A stretch of DNA of 64,000 nt from Nitrospira sp. (GTDB taxonomy: Bacteria; Nitrospirota; Nitrospiria; Nitrospirales; Nitrospiraceae), in the NCBI GenBank assembly GCA_024998625.1, contig JACOEL010000008.1, forward strand, positions 62,001-126,000, in the 5' to 3' direction. A program made the position numbers and the translations under genes. Below, one piece after another: positions 56,782 to 64,000 of the stretch. The notes beneath the pieces are model-generated. The model searched no databases. It worked only from the letters and a program-made list of their open reading frames with translations, and was not told where the DNA came from. How positions within the stretch are numbered: the first letter of the stretch is position 1; each line of letters starts with the position of its first letter.

Positions 56782-59700
56782 ATGCTCCGCCTCGTCACCG
56801 GCCCGTTTCATCCCACACTCGAATCGCAACTCGTTCATGATCTGCGTGTTCTCAAGTCCGGCAATCCCCAAGCCGCAGTCGCGCTGGTGGTGCCTTCGGA
56901 TCAGTTGCGTCGCTCGCTCAAGCGGTTGCTGGTCGTCAAGCGGGGTCTGGCACTACTTAACGTCCACATTCTCTCGTTTCACCAGCTGGCGTTACAGTTG
57001 CAGCGCGAGCGCCTCACGACAGCCGGAGCGGCTGGTGCGGTGTGGCAGGTGGAACTCGTTACCGACATGTTTTTCGAGCGCCTGCTTCAGCACCTCGGGG
57101 AGCGCAACGTGCCTCAGACCGGGGCGCTTTGTTTGTCGCAGCTGCCGTCCGGAGCCTGGCCGGCTTTGTGGGCCAGTTTGCGAGACCTCAAGGATGCCAC
57201 GGTGGATTCCGCCCTGGCGTTACGCGCGGTGGAGGAAGGTCAGTTCCCGCCTGAGGACGGTGAGAAGCTTAAGGGATTGTTTACGTTATATGCGGCGCTG
57301 AGGGACGGTAGTACCGCGCTGGGTGTGGGATCTCCGGATGACTTGGCCGCGTTCGTCACCGATTTTGTACCGTCCTCTCCATTTCTCCGCAGCCTCAGCG
57401 GTCTCTGGTACTACGGGTCGTACGACCTGACGCAAACCCAGCTGACCCTCCTGGAATCGCTCAGCGTCTCCCTGCCGATCACAGTGTATTTCCCGCTCAG
57501 CAAACGACCGGCCTACGGTTTTGCGCGACAGTTTCTAGAGCGGCACCTCTACCCGATCGTCGGGGGGGCCGACGAACCAGCTGGGGCTGCCTCCGGTGAT
57601 GGCGCGCATGATTCTCATGAACTAAATGTATCGGTCGAGGTATGCAATGCCGCCGGGATCGACGATGAACTGACGCTGGTCTGCAAACAGATCCTGTCGC
57701 TGGTGGAAACCAACGGCTTTGCGTTCGACGAGATCGGTGTGGTGGGTCGCACCCTCGTGCCGTACCAGGCCTCCCTGAAACGACTCTTCGACCAGCATCG
57801 CATTCCGTTTCTCTCCAGCGCGACGGTGCCGCTGTTACAGGAGCCGTCCGTGAAGACGCTGCTTCACCTGGCCCGGCTCAAGGGGGGCGGGCTGCATCGA
57901 CCGGCCATGTTGGAAGTGATGACCTCCCCATGGAATCGCCGCTTGACGGCCAAGCGCGGCGGAGTCGAACCGCGTCCGGACCTCTGGCGATTGGCGGTGT
58001 TGGCGCTTGGGATTACTCGCGGCGAAGAGGAGTGGCGACGGCTGGCGCAATTAGGGCGTCTGGAATCCTGGTCGTCCGATGCCGACGACACCGTGACGGA
58101 AGAACTCGGGTCGCTCTCGATCGATGGTACACAGCTGCGTCTACTGTGGGGCTGTCTCTCGCCGCTGATCGAGGATGTGAAGCGCCTTCCCGAGCAGGGT
58201 GGGTATGGCACCCTGACCGATGCCTTCTGCTCCCTTGCTGAGACCCATCTGACCGTTCCCCTCGGAGTCTCCACATCCATTGACGCGACGGCGCAGTGGG
58301 ACGATGCCCCGGATGTAAATGAGGCATTGTCCCGGGTCATGGCTGAACTGCGCGCGTTGGATCGACTCGATGTCACCATTACCTGGGACGAGTGGACGGA
58401 GACGTTCGTCCAAATCCTGGAGCGAACGACCTACGCCCTGACGCCGTCCTCGCACCACGGCGTGCAGGTATTGGATGCGATGGCGGCCCGCGGCGTGGGC
58501 TTCCGCGCCCTCTTTCTTATCGGAATGAACGAAAAACTGTTTCCCCGGTATATCCATGAGGATGGATTTCTTCGTGATCGGCACCGCCTGGTGCTAAGCG
58601 AAACCCTGGGCTACAAGATCGACCAGAAGCTGCAAGGATATGGGGAGGAGGCGCTGCTGTTCGAGCTGTTGCGAGCGTCGGCCCGGGAACGCCTGTATCT
58701 TTCCTATCAACGGGCGGATGCCGCCGGTCGCCCGTTGGCGCCGTCCGGTTATCTGGATGTGGTCGGGGTGGTGCCACACCCGTCGGACCCTGAGTCTCTG
58801 TTCTCCCTTCCACGTCGGTGGCCGGACCGTGTCGATCTTCCGCTCTTCACGCCCCACCTGCAGACGAGAGAGGAATTGACGGTGAGTACGGTGCTGCAGG
58901 GGCGTGACGTGACAGCCCTGTTGGAGGCAGTGGGGCGTGACGGGTTGTTATTTTCCCATGGGCTGGGCGCGCAAGGGGTCATCGAAAGCGGTCATCCGGC
59001 GCTGAGCGCGTACGACGGGATGCTCGAACATTCAGGCGCCCATTGGAAGACGGTCACTGAACGTGGATTCTCGCCGACGGCGCTGGAAACGTATGCTCGT
59101 TGTCCCTTTCAATATTTTTCCGGACAGGTGCTCAAGCTTGAATCGGTGCGCCCCGTCCCTGCCATGGAACTCACGCCTCCGGCGATGGGGCAACTCTGCC
59201 ATGACGCGTTGCGACGCTGTTATCTGGCACTGATCCAACAGGGCTGGCCGGCGACGGCGCTGCCTGCCCCCGTCATCACTGCGGAGGTGAATCGGGCTGT
59301 CGCGCAGGCCTTTGAAGCCTATGCCTTGACGCATGGCACCGGGTATGCTCTGACCTGGCAGTTGGCACAGGAGTCGGTCCAGCGGTTGATCGAAGCGACG
59401 ATCGTACTTGATCGTGAAGCGGCGTTGGCCTCGGGGTTCCATCCCGCTGAATTCGAATTGGATGCCAACGGACTTTTGCCGGGTGGTTCTGGCGGGCAGG
59501 AAATTCCTCTCCGTGGACGATGGGATCGGGTGGATCGGCATCCGGGGTCTGGCGCAGTGAGGGTCATCGATTACAAGTATCGAGCGAACGACCGCGTGGA
59601 GGCCAAGGATCGTAATCTTCTGCAAGCGGCCCTGCGTGCTCAACGGCTGCAGCCTGCGCTCTATGCCTTAATGACCGCTGCCGGGTCGTCCGGTGACCGG

Positions 59701-60012
59701 CAGAAGGCTCTACCGGAGCAGGTCGAGTTCCTCTATCTGTTGCCGCATGCCGCTCCTGCGGTTGAGCGTGTGTCCTTTGCCGCTTCGGCCTGGCAGGGAC
59801 CCTCCGGTCCGATGTTGAGCCGGACGATGCAGGTGCTGCTCGATGGCATACGTGCCGGACAATATTTCATCGTTCCGGACGCCCACTGCACCCATTGTGA
59901 ATTCTCCACCGCCTGCCGCCGCGCCCATCAACTAAGCTGGTGGCGGGCCTATCGGTCCTCGCCGGCCAGGACGTTACGGGACCTGCGAGCGCAGAAGGTG
60001 GCGCGTGACTGA
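56782..60012 (+). CDS. AddB/RecB-like nuclease-inactive-helicase subunit
   Basis: A 1076-residue protein of the AddB type (PD-(D/E)XK nuclease family). The N-terminus (LRLVTGPFHPTLESQLVHDL) stands where a Walker A would be but lacks the GKT signature, so the helicase half is probably inactive. Internal segments such as VGRTLVPYQASLKRLFDQHR and FRALFLIGMNEKLFPRYI match AddB/UvrD-like helicases. The C-terminal nuclease has AVRVIDYKYRAND with the catalytic D and K (about 930). Cysteines at TYARCPFQYF (about 773) and in AHCTHCEFSTACRR (about 1036-1046) are spaced as an Fe-S cluster. The stop overlaps the next gene by eight bases. Confidence 0.85.
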   Translation: MLRLVTGPFHPTLESQLVHDLRVLKSGNPQAAVALVVPSDQLRRSLKRLLVVKRGLALLNVHILSFHQLALQLQRERLTTAGAAGAVWQVELVTDMFFERLLQHLGERNVPQTGALCLSQLPSGAWPALWASLRDLKDATVDSALALRAVEEGQFPPEDGEKLKGLFTLYAALRDGSTALGVGSPDDLAAFVTDFVPSSPFLRSLSGLWYYGSYDLTQTQLTLLESLSVSLPITVYFPLSKRPAYGFARQFLERHLYPIVGGADEPAGAASGDGAHDSHELNVSVEVCNAAGIDDELTLVCKQILSLVETNGFAFDEIGVVGRTLVPYQASLKRLFDQHRIPFLSSATVPLLQEPSVKTLLHLARLKGGGLHRPAMLEVMTSPWNRRLTAKRGGVEPRPDLWRLAVLALGITRGEEEWRRLAQLGRLESWSSDADDTVTEELGSLSIDGTQLRLLWGCLSPLIEDVKRLPEQGGYGTLTDAFCSLAETHLTVPLGVSTSIDATAQWDDAPDVNEALSRVMAELRALDRLDVTITWDEWTETFVQILERTTYALTPSSHHGVQVLDAMAARGVGFRALFLIGMNEKLFPRYIHEDGFLRDRHRLVLSETLGYKIDQKLQGYGEEALLFELLRASARERLYLSYQRADAAGRPLAPSGYLDVVGVVPHPSDPESLFSLPRRWPDRVDLPLFTPHLQTREELTVSTVLQGRDVTALLEAVGRDGLLFSHGLGAQGVIESGHPALSAYDGMLEHSGAHWKTVTERGFSPTALETYARCPFQYFSGQVLKLESVRPVPAMELTPPAMGQLCHDALRRCYLALIQQGWPATALPAPVITAEVNRAVAQAFEAYALTHGTGYALTWQLAQESVQRLIEATIVLDREAALASGFHPAEFELDANGLLPGGSGGQEIPLRGRWDRVDRHPGSGAVRVIDYKYRANDRVEAKDRNLLQAALRAQRLQPALYALMTAAGSSGDRQKALPEQVEFLYLLPHAAPAVERVSFAASAWQGPSGPMLSRTMQVLLDGIRAGQYFIVPDAHCTHCEFSTACRRAHQLSWWRAYRSSPARTLRDLRAQKVARD

Positions 60013-63000
60013 ACCGGCGCAGATTCCGGACCAGGCGGCCAGGGAAGCGGCCGCCACCACGTTCGACCGGAATGTCGTCGTGATCGCCGGGGCGGGAACC
60101 GGGAAAACCACGCTGCTGGTGAACCGGTTGTTGTACCTACTCATGCGCCGGACCGATCCGTTGGACCTGTCGCGCATCGTGGCCCTGACCTTCACCAACA
60201 AAGCCGCCACCGAGATGAAACTCCGTTTACGGGAGCGGCTCCGCTCGTTGGTGAATGCGAAAGGCCGCGACAATCCTCCGGCCGGGAGTGGCACCGTGTC
60301 GATCACCGACCTACGCCTGCGGTATGGGTGGACGACCGATGAGATCGTAACCCGGGCCGATGCGGCACTCCGTGACATCGAGAAGGCGCAGATTGGAACC
60401 CTGCATAGTTTTGCCGCGCATCTGTTGCGCCTGTATCCCATTGAAGCCGGAGTGACACCGACGTTTCAAACGGACGAAGACGGTTCGCGGTTCGAAGAAC
60501 ATTTCACCAATGAGTGGGAGTTGTGGCTGGATCGCGAGCTGGGGGCGGCAGGAAGCGATCACGGACGCTGGCGGGTACTGTTGGATACGTTCAGTCTCGA
60601 TGAACTACGCGAGTTGGCTTACAGCCTGCACAGTGACTTGGTCGATCTGAACGGGCTGATGCAACAGGTGGCGGGGACCGGCCTGAATTCGGGATTGCGT
60701 GACTGGTTCTCCCTCCGGAAGGCGCAGGCGGAACGACTACTCGCACGGTATGACCGACCCAAGCGACGCAAAGTCGAACTGATGCTCGCCGCGGTTGCGG
60801 ACCTGTTCGCTCTCCTGCTCGCCGAGGGTTTGGGCGCGGTGCGGTCTTTCTCAGGCGAGTCGCAGGAATTGTTGGCCAAAGATCTCGGCGCCGCCCCGAC
60901 CGGTTGGGAGGAAGACGACTACGAAGCTGTCGAGTCATTGCAGCGGATCGCCAAACGGTTGCTCAGGGTCGATCATGAACTCCTGCAGAATCTCCTGGCC
61001 CTCCTCTCGCCCTTCGTACAGTCGGTGCGGAAGTCGCTCCTGGATTCCGGCTGGCTCACCTTCGACGGCTTGGTCGGCAAGGCCAGAACCCTGCTTCGCG
61101 ATCATCCGCCCATCCGTGAGCAGTTGAAACGGGACTATCGCGCGCTGTTGGTCGACGAATTTCAGGATACCGATCCGGTGCAGTACGAGATTGTGCTTTA
61201 TTTGGCAGAGCGCCTCGGCACACAAGCCGGTTCATGGCGTGAAACGGAACTCGAATCGGGAAAACTGTTCATCGTCGGTGATCCGAAGCAATCGATCTAT
61301 GCCTTCCGTCGGGCCGATATCGAAGCGTTCGACCACGTCGTCGATCGACTGGAAGGCAGCGGGGCGTTGCGCTGCGAACTGGCCACGAACTTTCGCAGCC
61401 ATGGGCAGGTGCTCGATCTGGTCAATGGCGTATTCAATCGGCTCCTGGTGGCGCAACCTGCCATTCAGCCGCCGAACGTTCCGCTGACGGTGCAGCCCAA
61501 TCGATCGAGTCAGTTTCGCAATCCCGGTGTGGAACTCCGGTTGGTCGTATCGGAAGATGACGGCGACTTGGATTCGGCAGCGGCAACGCGAGTGGAAGCG
61601 GAACAGATCGCACGGATGGTGTCTGGCTTGCTGCGGCCGGTCGGGCAAGGGAGCGAAGCGAGGGGGCCGGAAAGCGGGCTTCGACCAGGGCATATCGCGC
61701 TCCTCTTTCGAAAACTAACTCAGGCCGAGCATTACCTGGAAGCCCTCCGTCGGCATGGCATTGCTTACATCATCGATGGCGAGAAACATTTTTACCGCCG
61801 GCAGGAGGTGATCGACCTGGTCAACATTCTCCGGTGCGTCGACAATCCTCACGACCGCATCGCTCTGGTGGGGTTGCTCCGGTCGGCGGTGGGGGGGCTG
61901 CCTGATTCCGCATTGGTCGGCCTGCAGGAACGACAGGCGCTGGATTACCGCGACGTCGAGCGCCTGACAGACTGGAGCAGTCCGCATGCCGAGCCGCTCC
62001 GTCGGCTGTACGACCGGTTGGCGCGGCTGCATGAGCAGGCGCCCCGCTGTCCGTTGCAGGAAGCGCTGGATCTCATTTTTGCACAACTCCCTGTACTCGA
62101 ACTCGCGGCGGCATCCCTGCACGGAGAACAGGCCGTGGCCAATCTTTTCAAGGTTCGCCAGATGGCGGCGGATCTGGCGGATCGCCCGAATCTCACGTTG
62201 AACGGCTTTGTCTCGCTCATGCTGGACCGCCTCACGGAGCAGCCGGAAGAAGCGGAGAGTGCGCTGTCGGAGGAGACGCTGGATGCGGTACGTGTGCTTA
62301 CCATCCATAAGGCCAAGGGTTTGGAGTTCCCGCTGGTGATTCTGGCCGGATTACACCATGGAGATGGCGCGGGGCGTGGTCCTGCGCGAACGCTCATTTG
62401 GCATGACTGGTCGACGGGTGTGCAGGGTCTCGACTTGGGGGATCGCTGTAGCCTGGGTGCGGTGCTGGTGGCCGAAAAGGCGCGCACTCGTGAACAGGCG
62501 GAACGGCGTCGGCTGTTCTATGTCGGGATGACGCGCGCACGGGAGTGTCTGGTGTTGTCCGGAGCCCTTCCGCGGCGGCGGGTACGGGGGGCGTTGTTGG
62601 AATTGTTGGAGGAGGCGGCCGGAGCGCAACTCGGCCTGGCCGAACAGCAGGACATTCCGGTCGGTGACGTCGGATTGCGTCAGATCGTTCTGCAGGGTGA
62701 TGATCGTCCGCCCGCCAGGCAGCGTGAATGGCCCATCGCATTGGAAGGCGCGGTCATGGACCGGGCGTTCTCCGAACGTTGGATGCAGCGCGATCGGAAC
62801 TGGCAGGCACTGCGATCGGAACCCTTGCTGGTCTCTCCGTCGGACTTCATTCAGAAACCGACGCCGGTATCCGAGAGGGAGACAGGGCAGGTAAGACGGG
62901 TGACGCCGGGGAAGACCGTGGGGACCATCGTACACCGGCTTCTGCAATACTGGGATTTCACCGCCGATGTGGCGTCACAGCTAGCGCTCATCGACCACAC

Positions 63001-63391
63001 TTCGCTGGCGCTCGATGAAGCGGATACGGCAACGCAGGAGGTTGTGATCGAGGAGGTACGGGACCTGTTGCGAACCTTCGCCCAATCTGCGGCCTATGAT
63101 CGACTGCGGCGGGCGACGGTGATCGGGCGTGAGGTCCCGTTTCTGGTACCCTGGAACGGCGGTCGCCAGATCATGGAGGGGGTCGTCGATCTGCTGTACC
63201 GGATCGACGGCATGCTCTGGATTGCCGATTATAAGACGGATATGATCCCGTCGGAGCAGGTGACGGCAAGGGCTGAGTTCTATCGGGAACAGGCGCGCCT
63301 GTATCGGGCGGCGGTCGAACAGTCGTTGGGCGAGCCGGTGGCGGGTTTTGAATTTATCTTCCTGCGACATGGAGTGGCGGTCACGGTCTGA
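60005..63391 (+). CDS. AddA-like UvrD-family helicase-nuclease
   Basis: A 1128-residue helicase of the AddA type, starting with GTG at 60005 inside the end of the AddB-like gene. Walker A is VVIAGAGTGKTTLLVNRLL (25-43). Walker B is ALLVDEFQDTDPVQYEIV (about 383). Further helicase motifs are FIVGDPKQSIYAFRRADIEA, VRVLTIHKAKGLEFPLVILA and LFYVGMTRARECLVLSGALP. The C-terminal nuclease domain has the D and K in LWIADYKTDMIPS (about 1075) and QARLYRAAV. With the previous gene it probably forms a heterodimer that resects double-strand breaks for RecA, the role of RecBCD/AddAB. Confidence 0.92.
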   Translation: MTEPAQIPDQAAREAAATTFDRNVVVIAGAGTGKTTLLVNRLLYLLMRRTDPLDLSRIVALTFTNKAATEMKLRLRERLRSLVNAKGRDNPPAGSGTVSITDLRLRYGWTTDEIVTRADAALRDIEKAQIGTLHSFAAHLLRLYPIEAGVTPTFQTDEDGSRFEEHFTNEWELWLDRELGAAGSDHGRWRVLLDTFSLDELRELAYSLHSDLVDLNGLMQQVAGTGLNSGLRDWFSLRKAQAERLLARYDRPKRRKVELMLAAVADLFALLLAEGLGAVRSFSGESQELLAKDLGAAPTGWEEDDYEAVESLQRIAKRLLRVDHELLQNLLALLSPFVQSVRKSLLDSGWLTFDGLVGKARTLLRDHPPIREQLKRDYRALLVDEFQDTDPVQYEIVLYLAERLGTQAGSWRETELESGKLFIVGDPKQSIYAFRRADIEAFDHVVDRLEGSGALRCELATNFRSHGQVLDLVNGVFNRLLVAQPAIQPPNVPLTVQPNRSSQFRNPGVELRLVVSEDDGDLDSAAATRVEAEQIARMVSGLLRPVGQGSEARGPESGLRPGHIALLFRKLTQAEHYLEALRRHGIAYIIDGEKHFYRRQEVIDLVNILRCVDNPHDRIALVGLLRSAVGGLPDSALVGLQERQALDYRDVERLTDWSSPHAEPLRRLYDRLARLHEQAPRCPLQEALDLIFAQLPVLELAAASLHGEQAVANLFKVRQMAADLADRPNLTLNGFVSLMLDRLTEQPEEAESALSEETLDAVRVLTIHKAKGLEFPLVILAGLHHGDGAGRGPARTLIWHDWSTGVQGLDLGDRCSLGAVLVAEKARTREQAERRRLFYVGMTRARECLVLSGALPRRRVRGALLELLEEAAGAQLGLAEQQDIPVGDVGLRQIVLQGDDRPPARQREWPIALEGAVMDRAFSERWMQRDRNWQALRSEPLLVSPSDFIQKPTPVSERETGQVRRVTPGKTVGTIVHRLLQYWDFTADVASQLALIDHTSLALDEADTATQEVVIEEVRDLLRTFAQSAAYDRLRRATVIGREVPFLVPWNGGRQIMEGVVDLLYRIDGMLWIADYKTDMIPSEQVTARAEFYREQARLYRAAVEQSLGEPVAGFEFIFLRHGVAVTV

Positions 63392-63408
63392 GTGCAAAGG
63401 AGGGTGGC

Positions 63409-63813
63409 ATGAGGGCGTTTCGATGGGCGGTGTTGGCAATGATGGCGGTCCTCGGCTGTGCGAGTCAACACAAGGCGGAGGTGCGGCCGCTGCATGCGGT
63501 GGCCGGGACCAGCGCGGTGGTGAGTCAACAGTTGGAGCAGGGCAATCAGTTGTTTGCACAACAGGACTGGGCCGGGGCTCGGCAGGTGTATTTGGCGACG
63601 ATCCAGGCCGACCAGACGCTCGCCGAAGCTCACTACAATCTTGCGTTGACGCTGGAGCGATTGGGTGAGAAAGCGGAAGCCAGGAAACACTATGTCGCAG
63701 CGGCCAACCTGGCTCCAGGGAACAAGGTGATTTGGGATGCTCCGCCGCTTCGAAAATATGACCGCGAGCTCGGATTGGACAGAAAATCCTGGATGGACGC
63801 CAATCCCAAGTAG
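63409..63813 (+). CDS. TPR-repeat lipoprotein
   Basis: A 134-residue lipoprotein with signal VLAMMAVLGC; AAGGAGGGTGGC precedes the ATG. Two TPR-like helix pairs are visible: QLEQGNQLFAQQDWAGARQV and LAEAHYNLALTLERLGEKAE, followed by ARKHYVAAANLAPGNKV. Such repeats bind partner proteins in the periplasm. A final tail (PLRKYDRELGLDRKSWMDAN) follows. It starts 17 bases after the helicase gene but is not obviously related in function. Confidence 0.83.
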   Translation: MRAFRWAVLAMMAVLGCASQHKAEVRPLHAVAGTSAVVSQQLEQGNQLFAQQDWAGARQVYLATIQADQTLAEAHYNLALTLERLGEKAEARKHYVAAANLAPGNKVIWDAPPLRKYDRELGLDRKSWMDANPK

Positions 63814-63838
63814 CAGAGGTCGCTACGGCGCTCCCTTG

Positions 63839-64000
63839 TCAGAGTGGAGCGGCTGTTCCTGAGTCAGGCTGAAGCGGCCGTTTCCGTTGGGACGCGATCG
63901 CCAGGATGACGGCTCCCGCCACGATCATGGGAATGCTGAGCACCTGTCCCATCGAAATCGTACCGACGATGAATCCGATCTGCGCGTCCGGCTCGCGAAA
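63839..64000 (-). CDS. lgt: Prolipoprotein diacylglyceryl transferase, C-terminus only
   Basis: The frame from 64000 down to the TGA at 63841-63839 shows the C-terminal 53 residues of Lgt. [20 protein letters not shown] and [16 protein letters not shown] are the last signature loop and helix of the family, followed by a short basic tail. Lgt adds the diacylglycerol to the lipobox Cys, the first step of lipoprotein maturation. The N-terminal part lies outside the window. It converges on the TPR lipoprotein gene with 25 bases between. Confidence 0.88.
   Translation of the reverse strand, partial: FREPDAQIGFIVGTISMGQVLSIPMIVAGAVILAIASQRKRPLQPDSGTAAPL

Overview
The window looks like chromosome from a Nitrospira-type bacterium (phylum Nitrospirota). 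This is an inference from the high GC content, the many small lipoproteins, the archaeal-type fructose-bisphosphate aldolase/phosphatase, the bacterial topoisomerase VI pair and several compact intergenic inverted repeats; no rRNA or other marker is present to prove it. No rRNA, tRNA, CRISPR array or intact insertion sequence was seen.

Region by region. 1-8.5 kb: a copper/silver resistance cluster with a CopA-type P1B ATPase (cut by the left edge), a small secreted protein and a complete CusC-CusB-CusA tripartite efflux operon. 8.5-10.7 kb: a gene-poor stretch with an orphan XRE antitoxin, an excisionase-like antitoxin fragment, a VapB antitoxin followed by a truncated VapC, and a perfect 15-bp hairpin. 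10.8-13.4 kb: gluconeogenic FBP aldolase/phosphatase, cupin, tandem-ACT protein and RlpA. 13.7-19.9 kb: a CorC/CNNM protein converging on a three-gene minus-strand operon of MoxR-type ATPase, a 632-residue TraB/ChaN-like protein and DNA ligase LigA. 20.1-28.1 kb: a LysM lipoprotein and the full tryptophan operon trpE-G-D-C-(lipoprotein)-F-B-A. 28.2-31.1 kb: a GAF protein, a lipoprotein and an outer-membrane barrel. 31.3-37.7 kb: a minus-strand operon lnt-prfB-lysS-lolC-lolD, in which prfB uses a programmed +1 frameshift.

37.7-47.2 kb: accessory envelope and signalling genes, including PilZ, VanZ, a flavin-type split barrel, an OmlA-like lipoprotein followed by three tandem paralogous lipoproteins, a 2OG-Fe(II) oxygenase, dodecin with a small partner, and a REC-PAS-PAS-PAS protein. 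47.6-51.6 kb: topoisomerase VI subunits B and A, a PII-like protein and a secreted protein, followed by a 239-bp MITE-like element. 52-56.7 kb: a cupredoxin-like lipoprotein, a DUF1800 remnant, a Cys-rich secreted protein, YacG, an NlpC/P60 lipoprotein, phosphoglucomutase, a glutaredoxin-like protein and a small zinc-ribbon protein. 56.8-63.8 kb: an AddB/AddA-like helicase-nuclease pair and a TPR lipoprotein. The right edge cuts the 3' end of lgt.

How it fits together: lgt and lnt (lipoprotein modification) and lolCD (lipoprotein sorting) lie in the same window as about a dozen predicted lipoproteins. The copper block sits next to decayed toxin-antitoxin modules, which suggests an acquired segment. 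The best candidate for a little-described system is the coupled MoxR ATPase and TraB/ChaN-like pair upstream of ligA.
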